Assembly: GCF_040195635.1 (NCBI RefSeq)
Contig: NZ_JBEFTX010000007.1
Coordinates: forward strand, 281,077-345,076
Direction of reading: 5' to 3'
From: Thermasporomyces sp040195635
GTDB taxonomy: Bacteria; Actinomycetota; Actinomycetes; Propionibacteriales; Actinopolymorphaceae
DNA length: 64,000 nucleotides
The stretch's first letter is position 1. Each line of letters opens with the position of its first letter. Of the stretch, positions 9,484-18,678 are shown one piece after another. A model generated the notes under the pieces. It saw only the letters and a list, made by a program, of their open reading frames with translations, ran no database searches and was not told the DNA's origin. Both the position numbers and the translations under genes were made by a program.

Positions 9484-10510
9484 CGCTGATCTCCTCCCGC
9501 ACCAGGGGTTGGGTCCCGCCGTCCGGCACCTTCTCGGCGGGTCCGTGCAGCCAGCACGCGACTCTCGAGCCCACCGGCGTCCGCACCTCCTCGGGCTCCT
9601 GGTCCCGGCACATCCGCATAGCGTCGGGGCAGCGCGGATGGAACCGGCAGCCCGTCGGTGGATCCACGCAGTCCGGCGGCGCACCGGGAATGTAGTGCAG
9701 TCCGGTCGTACGCAGGGAGATCGTCGAACGCAGGAGCTCCCGGGTGTAGGGATGCCGCGGCGTGGTGAACACCTCCCGGGCGTCACCCTCCTCGGCCAAC
9801 TTGCCGGCGTACATCACGGCAACGCGGTCGCAGGCCTCGGCGACGATGCCGAGGTTGTGGGTGATGAGCAGCAGCGCGGTGTCGAAGTTGCGGCGCAGGT
9901 CGGCGAGGATTCCGATGATCTGTGCCTCGACGAGGACGTCGAGTGCGGTGGTCGGCTCGTCGGCGACCACGAAGGCCGGGCGCAGGACCAGTGCCAGGGC
10001 GATCATGATCCGTTGCCGCATCCCGCCGGAGAACTCGTGCGGGTAGGAGCGGTAACGCGTCGGCGGGATGCCCATCCGGCGCAGCGTGTCGATCGACCGC
10101 TTCCGGATCTCGTCGCGGCTGATCCGCGGGGCGTGGGTTCGCAGGGTCTCCTCGAAGTGCTCCGATATCCGCATCAGGGGATTCAGTCGGGTCAGCGGCT
10201 CCTGGAAGATCATGCCGAGCTCGGGCCCGCGCAGGCTTTCCAGCTCGCGACGTCCGGTCGTCAGCAGGTCCTGCCCGCGGAACCGGATCTCGCCGTCGCA
10301 GGCGGCACTCTCGGGGAGCAGGCCGAGCAGCGCCCGGCCGATCGTCGACTTGCCGCAGCCGGACTCGCCGACGAGCCCGAGCGTCTCCCCCGGCCGCAGG
10401 TCGAAGGACACTCCGTCGACGGCCCGCACCGGACCACGGTCCGTGCCGTACCACACCCGCATGTCGCGGACATCGAGCACGGGTTCGGCGCCACCACCTG
10501 TCGCCGTCAC
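9467..10510 (-). CDS. oppD: Oligopeptide/dipeptide ABC transporter ATPase, OppD/DppD type
   Basis: First ATPase of the peptide importer, 347 residues. Motifs: Walker A GLVGESGCGKST, Q-loop FQEPLTRLNPLM, an LSGGQ variant FSGGMRQRIMIA, Walker B FVVADEPTTALD, and switch His in LITHNLG. The OppD C-terminal cysteine region is CRFHPRCPDAMRMC. I chose GTG 10510 because it forms a GTGA overlap with the oppC stop. The longer upstream frame runs inside oppC and is not protein-like. It acts with oppF as the heterodimeric motor on the cytoplasmic face of the OppB/OppC pore. Confidence 0.92.
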   Translation of the reverse strand: MTATGGGAEPVLDVRDMRVWYGTDRGPVRAVDGVSFDLRPGETLGLVGESGCGKSTIGRALLGLLPESAACDGEIRFRGQDLLTTGRRELESLRGPELGMIFQEPLTRLNPLMRISEHFEETLRTHAPRISRDEIRKRSIDTLRRMGIPPTRYRSYPHEFSGGMRQRIMIALALVLRPAFVVADEPTTALDVLVEAQIIGILADLRRNFDTALLLITHNLGIVAEACDRVAVMYAGKLAEEGDAREVFTTPRHPYTRELLRSTISLRTTGLHYIPGAPPDCVDPPTGCRFHPRCPDAMRMCRDQEPEEVRTPVGSRVACWLHGPAEKVPDGGTQPLVREEISVADEA

Positions 10511-11556
10511 GCCGCGCCTCCCTTCCTCGCATCCGCATCGGAGGGCTCCACTTCCGCCCCGGCCGCCTGCCGCGGGGGCAGGACCACGGGAAGCAGGCGC
10601 CGGACGCGAAGCGTCGGGTTCAGAGTCTCGTTCAGCCCCTCGCCGACCAGGGTGAGTGCCATGACGAGTAGGACGATCGCCGTTCCCGGGAAGACCGCCG
10701 TCCACCAGATCCCCGACGTGGCGTCGTCGATGGCACGGTTGAGGTCATATCCCCACTCGGCGGCCTCCGTCGGTTGGATGCCGTAACCCAGGAATCCCAA
10801 CGCGGCAAGGGTTCCCACCGCGTCCGCGGCATTGAGGGTCGCGATGACGGGAACGCTCTGCACGACGTTGGTGAACAGGTAGCGGGACATGATGACGTGC
10901 GGCGGCGCGCCCAGCGCCCGGGCCGCTTCCACGTAGGTCGCCTGCTTCGCACTCACCGTGCTGTTGCGTACGACCCGGAAGTACTGCGGGATGTAGACGG
11001 CCGTGATGGCGACGGCCGCGGTGGTCACTCCCCCGCCGAGCTTGTCCGCGAGCAGGAACGCCACGACGATCGCCAGCAGGAGGTAAGGGAAGCAGAACAG
11101 CGCGTCCATCACCAGGACGAGGATCCGGTCGAGCCAGCCGCCGACGAAACCGGACACCAGGCCGAGCACCACCCCGATGGCGATCGTCAACACCAGCGAG
11201 AGGACGACGACCTTCAGCTCCGTCCGGGCGCCCCACACGACGCGGGAGAACACGTCGAACGTCTGGACGCTCGTGCCGAACAAGTGCTCACCCGACGGCG
11301 CCTCCTGCTTGGGGAACCGTTCCCCGTCGGCGCCTGCCACCTGATCGAACCGGAACGGTGCGATCAGCGGCGCGAACACCGCCAGCACCACCATCAGGCC
11401 GGTGACGAAGGTCCCGGCGACCAACATGCCGCGGGCGATTCCCGCCGACTGGCGGTAGGGGGTCGCGATGACGAACGCGGTCCGGGACAGCAGGTTCCGC
11501 CGTCCACCGGAGTCACGTAGTGGCTCGCCTGCCTGCACGGTAGGGGTGATGGCCAT
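10507..11556 (-). CDS. oppC: Peptide ABC transporter permease, OppC/DppC type
   Basis: Inner-membrane permease of 349 residues. The N-terminal OppC domain contains the first helix (GTFVTGLMVVLAVFAPLI) and the motif EHLFGTSVQTFDVFSRVVWGAR. About five more helices follow, with the EAA-type coupling loop EAARALGAPPHVIMSRYLF. The C-terminal tail after the last helix includes RVRRLLPVVLPPRQ. The stop overlaps oppD by 4 bases, and the start lies 4 bases after oppB. All match the standard Opp/Dpp layout. Confidence 0.93.
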   Translation of the reverse strand: MAITPTVQAGEPLRDSGGRRNLLSRTAFVIATPYRQSAGIARGMLVAGTFVTGLMVVLAVFAPLIAPFRFDQVAGADGERFPKQEAPSGEHLFGTSVQTFDVFSRVVWGARTELKVVVLSLVLTIAIGVVLGLVSGFVGGWLDRILVLVMDALFCFPYLLLAIVVAFLLADKLGGGVTTAAVAITAVYIPQYFRVVRNSTVSAKQATYVEAARALGAPPHVIMSRYLFTNVVQSVPVIATLNAADAVGTLAALGFLGYGIQPTEAAEWGYDLNRAIDDATSGIWWTAVFPGTAIVLLVMALTLVGEGLNETLNPTLRVRRLLPVVLPPRQAAGAEVEPSDADARKGGAA

Positions 11557-11560
11557 CGGC

Positions 11561-12595
11561 TCAGTACCTCACCCTCGGGTCGATGAACGCGTTGACGACA
11601 TCGATGACCACGCTGATCCCCACCACCAGCAAGGCGAAGACGGTCATGATGCCCTGGACGGCGACGTAGTCGCGGGCGTTGATGTAGCGGACCAGCTCCG
11701 AGCCGATCCCAGGCCAGCTGAACGTCGTCTCGGTGAGGATCGCCCCACCAAGCAGCAGCGCGACCTGCAGCCCGAGGACGGTGATGAAGGGCACCATCGC
11801 ATTGCGGAACGCATGGTGGAGGACGACCCGCCGCTCCGCGATGCCACGTGCCCTCGCCGCCTCCACGTAGTCGTCGCGCAGCGTCTGCGCGACATTGACC
11901 CGGATCAGGCGTACGAAGACACCCATCAGCAGAAGTCCGAGCGTCACGGCCGGTAAGACGATGTGGAGGAGCCCGTCGACAAATGCCTCCGAGTCACCGG
12001 CCAGAGCCGCGTCGAGGAGGAAGATGTTCGTCACCGGTTCGATCGTCGCCTGTGCCAGCGGACCGGCCTGGCGCCCGGACGGCAACAACCCCAGCTTCCC
12101 CGTGAACACGATGATGGCGACGATCCCGACGAAGAACACCGGTGCGGCATAGGTGAGGATCCCGAAGAGGCGGATCACCACGTCCAGCCAGGAGTTCCGA
12201 TAGCGGGCGGCCAGCAGGCCGAGCGGGATGCCGACCACGAGCGCGAAGAGTACGGCCGCGACGGTGAGGCTCAACGTGGCCGCGCCGTTGACCAGCAGGA
12301 TGGTGCTGACGGCCCGGTTGTCGCTCACCGTCGTGCCGAAGTCGCCTTGCAGGACCTGGCTGATGTAGTCGGCGTACTGGACGATGAGCGGCCGGTCGTA
12401 TCCGGCGGCCTCGCGACGGCGGGCAAGCTCCTCAGGAGGGAGGCGACCGCCCAACGCCGCCGAGATCGGGTCACCCGGCGCCACCCGCAACAGCAGGAAC
12501 ACCATCGTCAACAGCACCAGCACGTTGGGGATCACCAGGAGCAGGCGTACGACGAGGTAGTTCCGCAGGGAGCCCGATCGGGCCGCCATCGTCAT
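11561..12595 (-). CDS. oppB: Peptide ABC transporter permease, OppB/DppB type
   Basis: Inner-membrane permease of 344 residues with about six helices. The N-terminal helix VVRLLLVIPNVLVLLTMVFL is typical of OppB. The coupling loop EAARARGIAERRVVLHHAFR contacts the ATPases. The family end motif DVVNAFIDPRVRY closes the protein, almost identical to the usual YALIDPRVRY-type ending. It follows oppA after 125 bases that hold a strong stem-loop. An ATG at 12595 is preceded by a GAAAGGTGG site. Confidence 0.93.
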   Translation of the reverse strand: MTMAARSGSLRNYLVVRLLLVIPNVLVLLTMVFLLLRVAPGDPISAALGGRLPPEELARRREAAGYDRPLIVQYADYISQVLQGDFGTTVSDNRAVSTILLVNGAATLSLTVAAVLFALVVGIPLGLLAARYRNSWLDVVIRLFGILTYAAPVFFVGIVAIIVFTGKLGLLPSGRQAGPLAQATIEPVTNIFLLDAALAGDSEAFVDGLLHIVLPAVTLGLLLMGVFVRLIRVNVAQTLRDDYVEAARARGIAERRVVLHHAFRNAMVPFITVLGLQVALLLGGAILTETTFSWPGIGSELVRYINARDYVAVQGIMTVFALLVVGISVVIDVVNAFIDPRVRY

Positions 12596-12665
12596 GCCAC
12601 CTTTCTCGTCAGCAGGAGCGATCTCGTCTGCTGTGGCCTCAGTTGCCCAGCACCGGGCACACCGA

Positions 12666-12708
12666 GGGCTCCATCACCGAAGTGCCGAGACACGTGGTGA
12701 CGGAGCCC
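12666..12708 (-). other. Intercistronic stem-loop between oppA and oppB
   Basis: Two 13-base arms (12666-12678 and 12696-12708) pair perfectly apart from one G-U, around a 17-base loop. No T-run follows, so full termination is unlikely. Such hairpins between a binding-protein gene and its permease genes commonly protect the upstream message and lower downstream expression. That would give excess binding protein. Confidence 0.6.
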
Positions 12709-12720
12709 AGGGTGAGCCGA

Positions 12721-14340
12721 CTACTCGGCCTTGCTCGTGTCGACCAGCCAGAACCGGAAGGTGTAGAGCGGGTCGAACGTGTCCTCGACACCGGTGACAC
12801 CGTCACGGACAGCGGCGATCATGCTGTCCTGCCAGAGCGGGATCACCGGTGCGTCCTCGGCGGCGATGGTCTGCAGTTCCTTGAACAGCGCCTCGCGTTC
12901 GGTCTGGTCGGCGGTGGACTTCTCCTGTGTCAGCAGGTCGTCCACCTTCGGGTTGGAGTAGCCGTAGCCGTCGCCGATGAAGTTCTCCGTGGCGTAGAAC
13001 GGCGAGAGGTAGTTGTCGGTGTCAGGGAAGTCCGGGTACCAGCCCAGCTGCCAGCCGTCGTAGGCGCCGGCGGCGTAGTCGGTCTTGTACTGCTCCCAGG
13101 CCGCCGACTTCAGCGAGATCTCGAACAGTCCGCCGGCTTCGAGCTGTCGCTCGATCTCGGAGAACATGTCCGCCGATGCCTCGCCGTAGTGGTCCGGGCT
13201 GTACCACAGCGTCGCCTTGACCGGAGTCGTCGCACCGGCGTCCTCGAGCAGGCTCTTGGCCTTGGCGGCATCGGGCTCCTCGCCGAACGAGGTCTTGAAC
13301 GCCTCGTCGTGTCCGGGCAGCCCCTCGGGGACCATCGTGTAGAGCGGGGTCACAGTGTCGTTGTAGACCTGCGTGGCGATGGTCTGCCGGTCGAGCAGGG
13401 CCGCGGCCGCCTGGCGTACTTCCTTCTTGGCGAACGGGCCCTTCTTGGTGTTGAAGGTGAGGTACTGGATTCCCGTGCCGTCGCCCTTCACGACACTGAC
13501 GCCCTTGTCGGCGCCGTTGGTCTCCAGGTCCTTCAGCAGGGTCGGGGCGAGTGACCGGTAGGCCACCTGCACCTCATTACTCTCGACCGCGCTCTTGAGG
13601 CTCGCTTCGTCCTTGTAGATCTGGACGAGGACCTTGCCGTTGGCGAGCTTCTTGTCGCCGGAGTAGTTCTCGTTGGGTTCGAGGACGATCTGCTGCGAGG
13701 GGTCGAACTTCGTGACCTTGTAGACGCCCGAGCCGATGATGGTGTCGTTGCCCATCTCCTGCAGCTTGTCGCCGGGGTACTTCTCGTCCGGCACGATCGA
13801 CGCGGCGCCGGTGGTCAGCCGGAACGGCCAGGTGGAGTCGGCGAACTTGAGGTGGAACACCACGGTCTGCGGGTCCTTGACCTCGGTCGAGTCGAGCTGG
13901 TCGGCGAAGATGCTCGACGGGCCGTTGGGATCGGCGATCTTCAGCATCCGGTCGAAGGTGAACTTCACGTCCTCGGCGGTCAGTGGGCTGCCATCGGAGA
14001 AGGTGAGGTCCTTCTTCAGCGTGCAGGTGTAGGTCTTCGGATCACTGAAGTCGCATTTCTGCGCCGCGTCCGGCTCTGGTGTCGTCCCGCCCGGAGGAAT
14101 GGACAGGAGGGTTTGCGCGGTGTTGTAGAGGATTTCCCAACCCGGGTTGTCGTACGAACCCGCCGGGTCGACCGTGCCGAAGGCATCGGTTGTCCCAAAC
14201 ACCAAGGGGGCTTTGTCTTCGGCCGACTCGCTGCCTGAATCGGTGCCCCCGTCGTCGCCACCACCACACGCGGCAAGGGCGAGCAGCAGGGTGCTGCCCG
14301 CCGCCAGCGCCTTGACCCTACGGCTGGTGCTTGGTCGCAT
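12721..14340 (-). CDS. oppA: Peptide ABC transporter substrate-binding lipoprotein (SBP_bac_5)
   Basis: Extracytoplasmic peptide receptor of 539 residues. A lipoprotein signal (basic RRVK, hydrophobic run, lipobox ALAAC with Cys25) is followed by a Gly/Asp-rich tether. The family-5 pattern is clear: an early LNPLYDTLLS-like segment, KKDLTFSDGSPLTAEDVKFT, TGAASIVPDE, and a C-terminal APVIPLWQDSMIAAV. The length suits the oligopeptide or dipeptide class. It is the first gene of a five-gene operon reading oppA-B-C-D-F. The ATG has a GAGGTGG site. The peptide specificity cannot be read. Confidence 0.93.
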   Translation of the reverse strand: MRPSTSRRVKALAAGSTLLLALAACGGGDDGGTDSGSESAEDKAPLVFGTTDAFGTVDPAGSYDNPGWEILYNTAQTLLSIPPGGTTPEPDAAQKCDFSDPKTYTCTLKKDLTFSDGSPLTAEDVKFTFDRMLKIADPNGPSSIFADQLDSTEVKDPQTVVFHLKFADSTWPFRLTTGAASIVPDEKYPGDKLQEMGNDTIIGSGVYKVTKFDPSQQIVLEPNENYSGDKKLANGKVLVQIYKDEASLKSAVESNEVQVAYRSLAPTLLKDLETNGADKGVSVVKGDGTGIQYLTFNTKKGPFAKKEVRQAAAALLDRQTIATQVYNDTVTPLYTMVPEGLPGHDEAFKTSFGEEPDAAKAKSLLEDAGATTPVKATLWYSPDHYGEASADMFSEIERQLEAGGLFEISLKSAAWEQYKTDYAAGAYDGWQLGWYPDFPDTDNYLSPFYATENFIGDGYGYSNPKVDDLLTQEKSTADQTEREALFKELQTIAAEDAPVIPLWQDSMIAAVRDGVTGVEDTFDPLYTFRFWLVDTSKAE

Positions 14341-14411
14341 ATTCCACCTCAGTCGTCAACGGATTGGCCGGGTTGCGGTCCGCCCCGCACGATAGCTGTA
14401 CGTGGCCGGGA

Positions 14412-14424
14412 CCGGAATGTCCGG
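14412..14424. promoter_or_regulatory. Perfect dyad upstream of oppA
   Basis: CCGGA, three bases, TCCGG lies about 72 bases upstream of the oppA start within the 190-base gap to the TetR gene. It is a candidate operator, but short GC dyads are common in this genome. Confidence 0.25.
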
Positions 14425-14530
14425 ACCGTGCGGGCAGAGTCGCAATTGGGCAACGAATCGCGGCGGACCGCTGCCGAGGGCCGCCATCCTGCGCAACGGC
14501 TCCGCAGCGCAGTCGTGTAGTCGCTGACCG

Positions 14531-15127
14531 CTATCGGTTGGTGCTGAGGGCGCGGACGACCAGCTCCACCAGCTGCCGCACCCTGGACTGCCTGACGACC
14601 GCCGCGGCGGACTCCCGCTCGATGCCGGTCACGGCGTCGAGGAGGATGACCGCCACGTCATGTGCGGTGATCCCCACCCCGTCGAAGTCGAGCCCCTCGG
14701 TCGCCGTGGCGAGCAACTCCTCCACGATCGCGACCAACCGCAGGTGGAACGACGCCATGAGGTCGCCGGCCACGCTCGCGGTCTCCGCCAGCAGCTCACG
14801 GTGGGCCTCGTCGTCCCCGCCGAGCTGGCCGACCAGGTCGAGCCGCACCATGAGGATGGCTGACAACCGCTCGCCCACCGGGGCGGCCGACCCGCGGGCG
14901 CGCTCGGCACCGGTGAGGGCGGAATCGAGCAGGCGTACGCCCATCGCCCGGAAGACCTCCTCCTTGCCGGTGAAGTACTGGTACAACGCAGGACGGGACA
15001 ACCGTGCCGTCCGGGCGATCGTGTCCATGGACGTACGCCGATAGCCGTAGCGGGCGAAGCAGCGGAGAGCGGAGTCGAGGATCTGCTCCCGTCGGGCGGT
15101 GGCGACAGAGCCGTGGGGCGCGGACAC
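14531..15127 (-). CDS. TetR/AcrR-family transcriptional regulator
   Basis: Repressor of about 198 residues. The N-terminal helix-turn-helix reads ARREQILDSALRCFARYGYR followed by TSMDTIARTARLSRPALYQYF and FTGKEEVFRAM, all diagnostic. The ligand-binding C-terminal half is not assignable. I chose the GTG at 15127 (start MSAPHG) because the frame's earlier GTG at 15145 lies inside an inverted repeat that looks like its own operator. It sits between metH and the opp operon on the same strand, so it could regulate itself, the opp genes, or something elsewhere. Confidence 0.87.
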   Translation of the reverse strand: MSAPHGSVATARREQILDSALRCFARYGYRRTSMDTIARTARLSRPALYQYFTGKEEVFRAMGVRLLDSALTGAERARGSAAPVGERLSAILMVRLDLVGQLGGDDEAHRELLAETASVAGDLMASFHLRLVAIVEELLATATEGLDFDGVGITAHDVAVILLDAVTGIERESAAAVVRQSRVRQLVELVVRALSTNR

Positions 15128-15128
15128 A

Positions 15129-15156
15129 GCTGACAATCCTGGCACAAAGTGTCAGC
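15129..15156. promoter_or_regulatory. Candidate TetR operator (inverted repeat) at the regulator start
   Basis: GCTGACA (15129-15135) and TGTCAGC (15150-15156) form a perfect 7-base inverted repeat around a 14-base spacer, directly before the chosen GTG. TGACA/TGTCA arms are frequent in TetR-family operators, so autorepression is likely. It also lies in the 44-base gap after metH. Confidence 0.5.
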
Positions 15157-15171
15157 TTGTTGCATCAGGGC

Positions 15172-18100
15172 TCAGGTGTTGAAGTAGTTGGCCTCAGGGT
15201 GGTGGACGACGATCGCGTCGGTCGACTGCTCGGGATCGAGTTGGAACTCCTCCGACAAGCTGACGCCGATCCGCACCGGCCCGAGCAGGTCGACGATCTT
15301 CGCTCGGTCCTCCAGATCCGGACACGCGCCGTAGCCAAGGGAGAAGCGCGCCCCCCGATAGCCGAGCTTGTGGATCATCTCCTGCACGTCGTCGCGCTTG
15401 TCCTCCTCGGCGTAGCCGAGTTCGCTCCGGATCCGCGCGTGCCAGTACTCCGCCAGGGCCTCGGCGAGCTGCACGGACAGCCCATGCAACTCGAGGTACT
15501 CGCGGTAGTGGTTGGCCTCGAACAGCTTCGCCGTCTCCTCGCTGATCCGCGAGCCGATGGTCACCACGGTGAAGCCGACGACGTCCCGCTCTCCCGACTC
15601 CTCCGGACGGAAGTAGTCCGCCAGGCACAGGTGCCGGTCCCTGCGCTGCCGCGGAAAGGTGAACCGGCAACGCTCGGACCCGTCGTCGTCGAAGACCACC
15701 AGGTCGTCACCCTTGCTCGCGCAGGGGTAGTAGCCGTAGACGACCGCCGCCTCGAGCAGGTTGTCGGTCTGGACGCGGTCCAGCAGGGCGCGCATCCGGG
15801 GACGACCTTCGGTCTCCACCAGTTCGTCGTAGGACAGGCCATCCTTGCCACGGCCGGGCTTGAGGCCCCACTGGCCGAGGAAGAGGGCACGTTCGTCGAT
15901 CATCGAGGCGTAGTCGGCGAGCGGGATGCCCTTCACCACCCGGTCCCCCCAGAACGGCGGAACCGGCACCGGGTTGCTCACCGAGACATCGGAGCGGGCC
16001 GGCATCTCCTCTGGCGGCGTCTCCTTCAACTGCCCGCTCCTGACCCGTCGCTGCCGAAGGGCCGGGAGAGCCGCGCCGGGGACGCCGCGCTTGACGCCCA
16101 TCACGGCGTCCATCAGGCGCAGCCCTTCGAAGGCGTCGCGGGCATAGCGGACCTCACCGTCGTACATGCCGGCGAGGTCCTCCTCGACGTAGGCCCGGGT
16201 CAGCGCGGCACCACCCAGCAGCACCGGCCAGTCGTCACCCCTACCCCGAGTGTTGATCTCCTGGAGGTTCTCCTTCATGATCACCGTGCTCTTCACGAGC
16301 AGGCCGGACATCCCGATCGCGTCCGCGCGGTGTTCCTCCGCGGCGTCGAGGATGTGGTTGATCGGCTGCTTGATACCGAGGTTGACCACGGTGTAGCCGT
16401 TGTTGGTGAGGATGATGTCGACGAGGTTCTTGCCGATGTCATGGACATCACCCTTGACGGTGGCGAGCACGATAGTGCCCTTGCCTTCGTCGTCGGTCTT
16501 CTCCATGTGGGGTTCGAGAAACGCGACAGCTGCCTTCATGACCTCTGCCGACTGGAGGACGAACGGCAGCTGCATCTCGCCCTTGCCGAACAGCTCGCCG
16601 ACGACCTTCATGCCGGCGAGCAACTCGTCGTTGACGATCTCCAGGGCGGCGCGACCACTGTCAAGTGCGGCTTGCAGGTCGTCTTCGAGGCCGTTCGCCT
16701 CACCGTCGATGATGCGCCGCTGCAGCCGTTCGCCGAGCGGCAGGGAGGCGAGTTCCTCGGCCCGGCTCGCCTTGGCGTCCGACGCCTTCACGCCGGAGAA
16801 GAGCTCCAGCAGCTTCTGCAGTGGGTCGTAACCCTCGGAGCGCTTGTCGTAGACGAGGTCGAGAGCGACCTGACGTTGCTCTTCAGGGATCCGGGAGATG
16901 GGAAGGATCTTGCTCGCGTGCACGATCGCGGAGTCGAGCCCGGCCTTCACACACTCGTGCAGGAAGACCGAGTTGAGCACCTGGCGAGCCGCGGCGTTGA
17001 GTCCGAACGAGATGTTGGACAGGCCGAGCACGGTCTGCACGTCAGGGTGCGCCTCCTTCAGCCGACGGATCGCCTCTATGGTCTCGATGCCGTCCTTGCG
17101 ACTGTCCTCCTGCCCGGTGGCCAGGGTGAACGTCAGGCAGTCGACGAGGATGTCACTCTCGGCCATCCCCCACTTCTGCGTGAGTGTCTCGATCAGCCGC
17201 TCGGCGATGGCGAGCTTCGTGTCCGCCGTGCGGGCCTGTCCCTCCTCGTCGATCGTCAGGGCCACGACGGCGGCACCGTGCTCCCGCACCAGCGGCATGA
17301 CCTGCGCGAACCGGCTCTCCGGGCCCTCACCGTCTTCGAAGTTGACCGAGTTGATCGCGCAGCGGCCGCCGAACATCTCCAGGCCGGCCTCGATCACCGC
17401 GGGCTCGGTGGAGTCGAGCATGATCGGCAGGGTCGACGCCGTGGCGAGCCGCGCTCCGGCCTGGCGCATGTCGGCCACGCCGTCGCGTCCCACGTAGTCG
17501 ACGCAGAGGTCGAGCACGTGGGAACCGTCGCGGATCTGTGCCCGGGCGATGTCGACACAGTCGTCCCAGCGGCCGTCGATCATCGCCTCGCGGAACGCCT
17601 TGCTGCCGTTGGCGTTCGTACGTTCACCGATCGCGAGGTAGGACGTGTCCTGGCTGAACGGCACGTGCTGGTAGAGGCTCGACATCCCCGGCTCGGACCG
17701 TGGTTCGCGAGACGTCACCGCTCTTCCTCGGACCCGCTCGACGAGCTGGCGGATGTGCTCCGGCGTCGTACCGCAGCAGCCGCCCACGAGGGCCAGTCCG
17801 TAGTCCTTCGTGAACTGTTCGTGGGCGTCGGCGAGTTCGGGCGCCGTCAGCGGGTACGCCGCACCGTCGGCGGTGAGCTCGGGTAGTCCGGCGTTGGGCA
17901 TGCAGGACAAGGGAGTCCGGGCGTGTTGGGCGAGGTAGCGCAGGTGCTCGCTCATCTCCGCCGGCCCGGTCGCACAGTTGAGGCCGATCACGTCGATGCC
18001 CAGCGGTTCCAACGCGGTCAGGGCCGCGCCGATCTCGGAGCCGAGGAGCATGGCGCCGGTCGTCTCGACGGTCACCGAGACGATGATCGGTACGTCGACC

Positions 18101-18678
18101 GCTTCGTCGGCACGAGCGGAGGCCGCCGCGATGGCCCGCTTCGCACCAAGGATCGCCGCCTTGGCCTGCAGGAGGTCCTGGCACGTCTCCACGATCAACG
18201 CGTCGGCACCGCCGTCGATCAGGCCGGCGGCGTTCTGCTGGTAGGCGTCACGCAGCGTGGCGAACGCCACATGCCCCAGGCTCGGGAGCTTGGTGCCGGG
18301 TCCGAGCGAGCCGAGCACCCACCGGGGGTACTCCGGCGTCGCGTGTGCGTCCGCTGACTCCCGGGCCAGCCGGGCGCCGGCCTGGGAAAGTTCGTACGTA
18401 CGGTGCGGGATGTCGTATTCGTTCAGAGCGGCGAAGTTGGCACCGAACGTGTTGGTCTCCACACAGTCAGCACCTGCAGAGAAGTACGCGTCATGGACGG
18501 ATCGGACGATGTCGGGTCGGGTGACGTTCAGGATCTCGTTGCAGCCCTCGAGCCCTTCGAAGTCGTCCAGGGTGGGCTCATGGGCCTGCAACATCGTGCC
18601 CATCGCGCCATCCGCCACAAGGACGCGTTCTGCGAGCGCCAGGCGGAAAGGGCGGATACTGCGGGCGGTGCCGGTCAC
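15172..18678 (-). CDS. metH: Cobalamin-dependent methionine synthase MetH
   Basis: Transfers methyl from 5-methyltetrahydrofolate to homocysteine through methylcobalamin. All four modules are visible in about 1168 residues. The homocysteine domain begins VLVADGAMGTML and carries the zinc cysteines GLNCATGP and GGCCGTTPEH. The pterin-binding domain includes IGERTNANGSKAFR and SVNFEDGEG. The cobalamin-binding domain has GDVHDIGKN, the His that ligates cobalt. The AdoMet reactivation domain ends the protein (GYRGARFSLGYGACPDLEDR). GTG 18678 has a GAGGAG site 7 bases upstream. The frame is open for a further 111 codons upstream, but that stretch is not protein-like. It is divergent from the PAC2 gene. 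I found no convincing cobalamin riboswitch. Confidence 0.95.
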   Translation of the reverse strand: MTGTARSIRPFRLALAERVLVADGAMGTMLQAHEPTLDDFEGLEGCNEILNVTRPDIVRSVHDAYFSAGADCVETNTFGANFAALNEYDIPHRTYELSQAGARLARESADAHATPEYPRWVLGSLGPGTKLPSLGHVAFATLRDAYQQNAAGLIDGGADALIVETCQDLLQAKAAILGAKRAIAAASARADEAVDVPIIVSVTVETTGAMLLGSEIGAALTALEPLGIDVIGLNCATGPAEMSEHLRYLAQHARTPLSCMPNAGLPELTADGAAYPLTAPELADAHEQFTKDYGLALVGGCCGTTPEHIRQLVERVRGRAVTSREPRSEPGMSSLYQHVPFSQDTSYLAIGERTNANGSKAFREAMIDGRWDDCVDIARAQIRDGSHVLDLCVDYVGRDGVADMRQAGARLATASTLPIMLDSTEPAVIEAGLEMFGGRCAINSVNFEDGEGPESRFAQVMPLVREHGAAVVALTIDEEGQARTADTKLAIAERLIETLTQKWGMAESDILVDCLTFTLATGQEDSRKDGIETIEAIRRLKEAHPDVQTVLGLSNISFGLNAAARQVLNSVFLHECVKAGLDSAIVHASKILPISRIPEEQRQVALDLVYDKRSEGYDPLQKLLELFSGVKASDAKASRAEELASLPLGERLQRRIIDGEANGLEDDLQAALDSGRAALEIVNDELLAGMKVVGELFGKGEMQLPFVLQSAEVMKAAVAFLEPHMEKTDDEGKGTIVLATVKGDVHDIGKNLVDIILTNNGYTVVNLGIKQPINHILDAAEEHRADAIGMSGLLVKSTVIMKENLQEINTRGRGDDWPVLLGGAALTRAYVEEDLAGMYDGEVRYARDAFEGLRLMDAVMGVKRGVPGAALPALRQRRVRSGQLKETPPEEMPARSDVSVSNPVPVPPFWGDRVVKGIPLADYASMIDERALFLGQWGLKPGRGKDGLSYDELVETEGRPRMRALLDRVQTDNLLEAAVVYGYYPCASKGDDLVVFDDDGSERCRFTFPRQRRDRHLCLADYFRPEESGERDVVGFTVVTIGSRISEETAKLFEANHYREYLELHGLSVQLAEALAEYWHARIRSELGYAEEDKRDDVQEMIHKLGYRGARFSLGYGACPDLEDRAKIVDLLGPVRIGVSLSEEFQLDPEQSTDAIVVHHPEANYFNT

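Noticed and set aside
15004..17886. A 960-codon open frame antisense to metH
   Set aside because: It runs through the conserved methionine synthase on the other strand. Its translation is repetitive and lacks family similarity, a GC-rich mirror frame.
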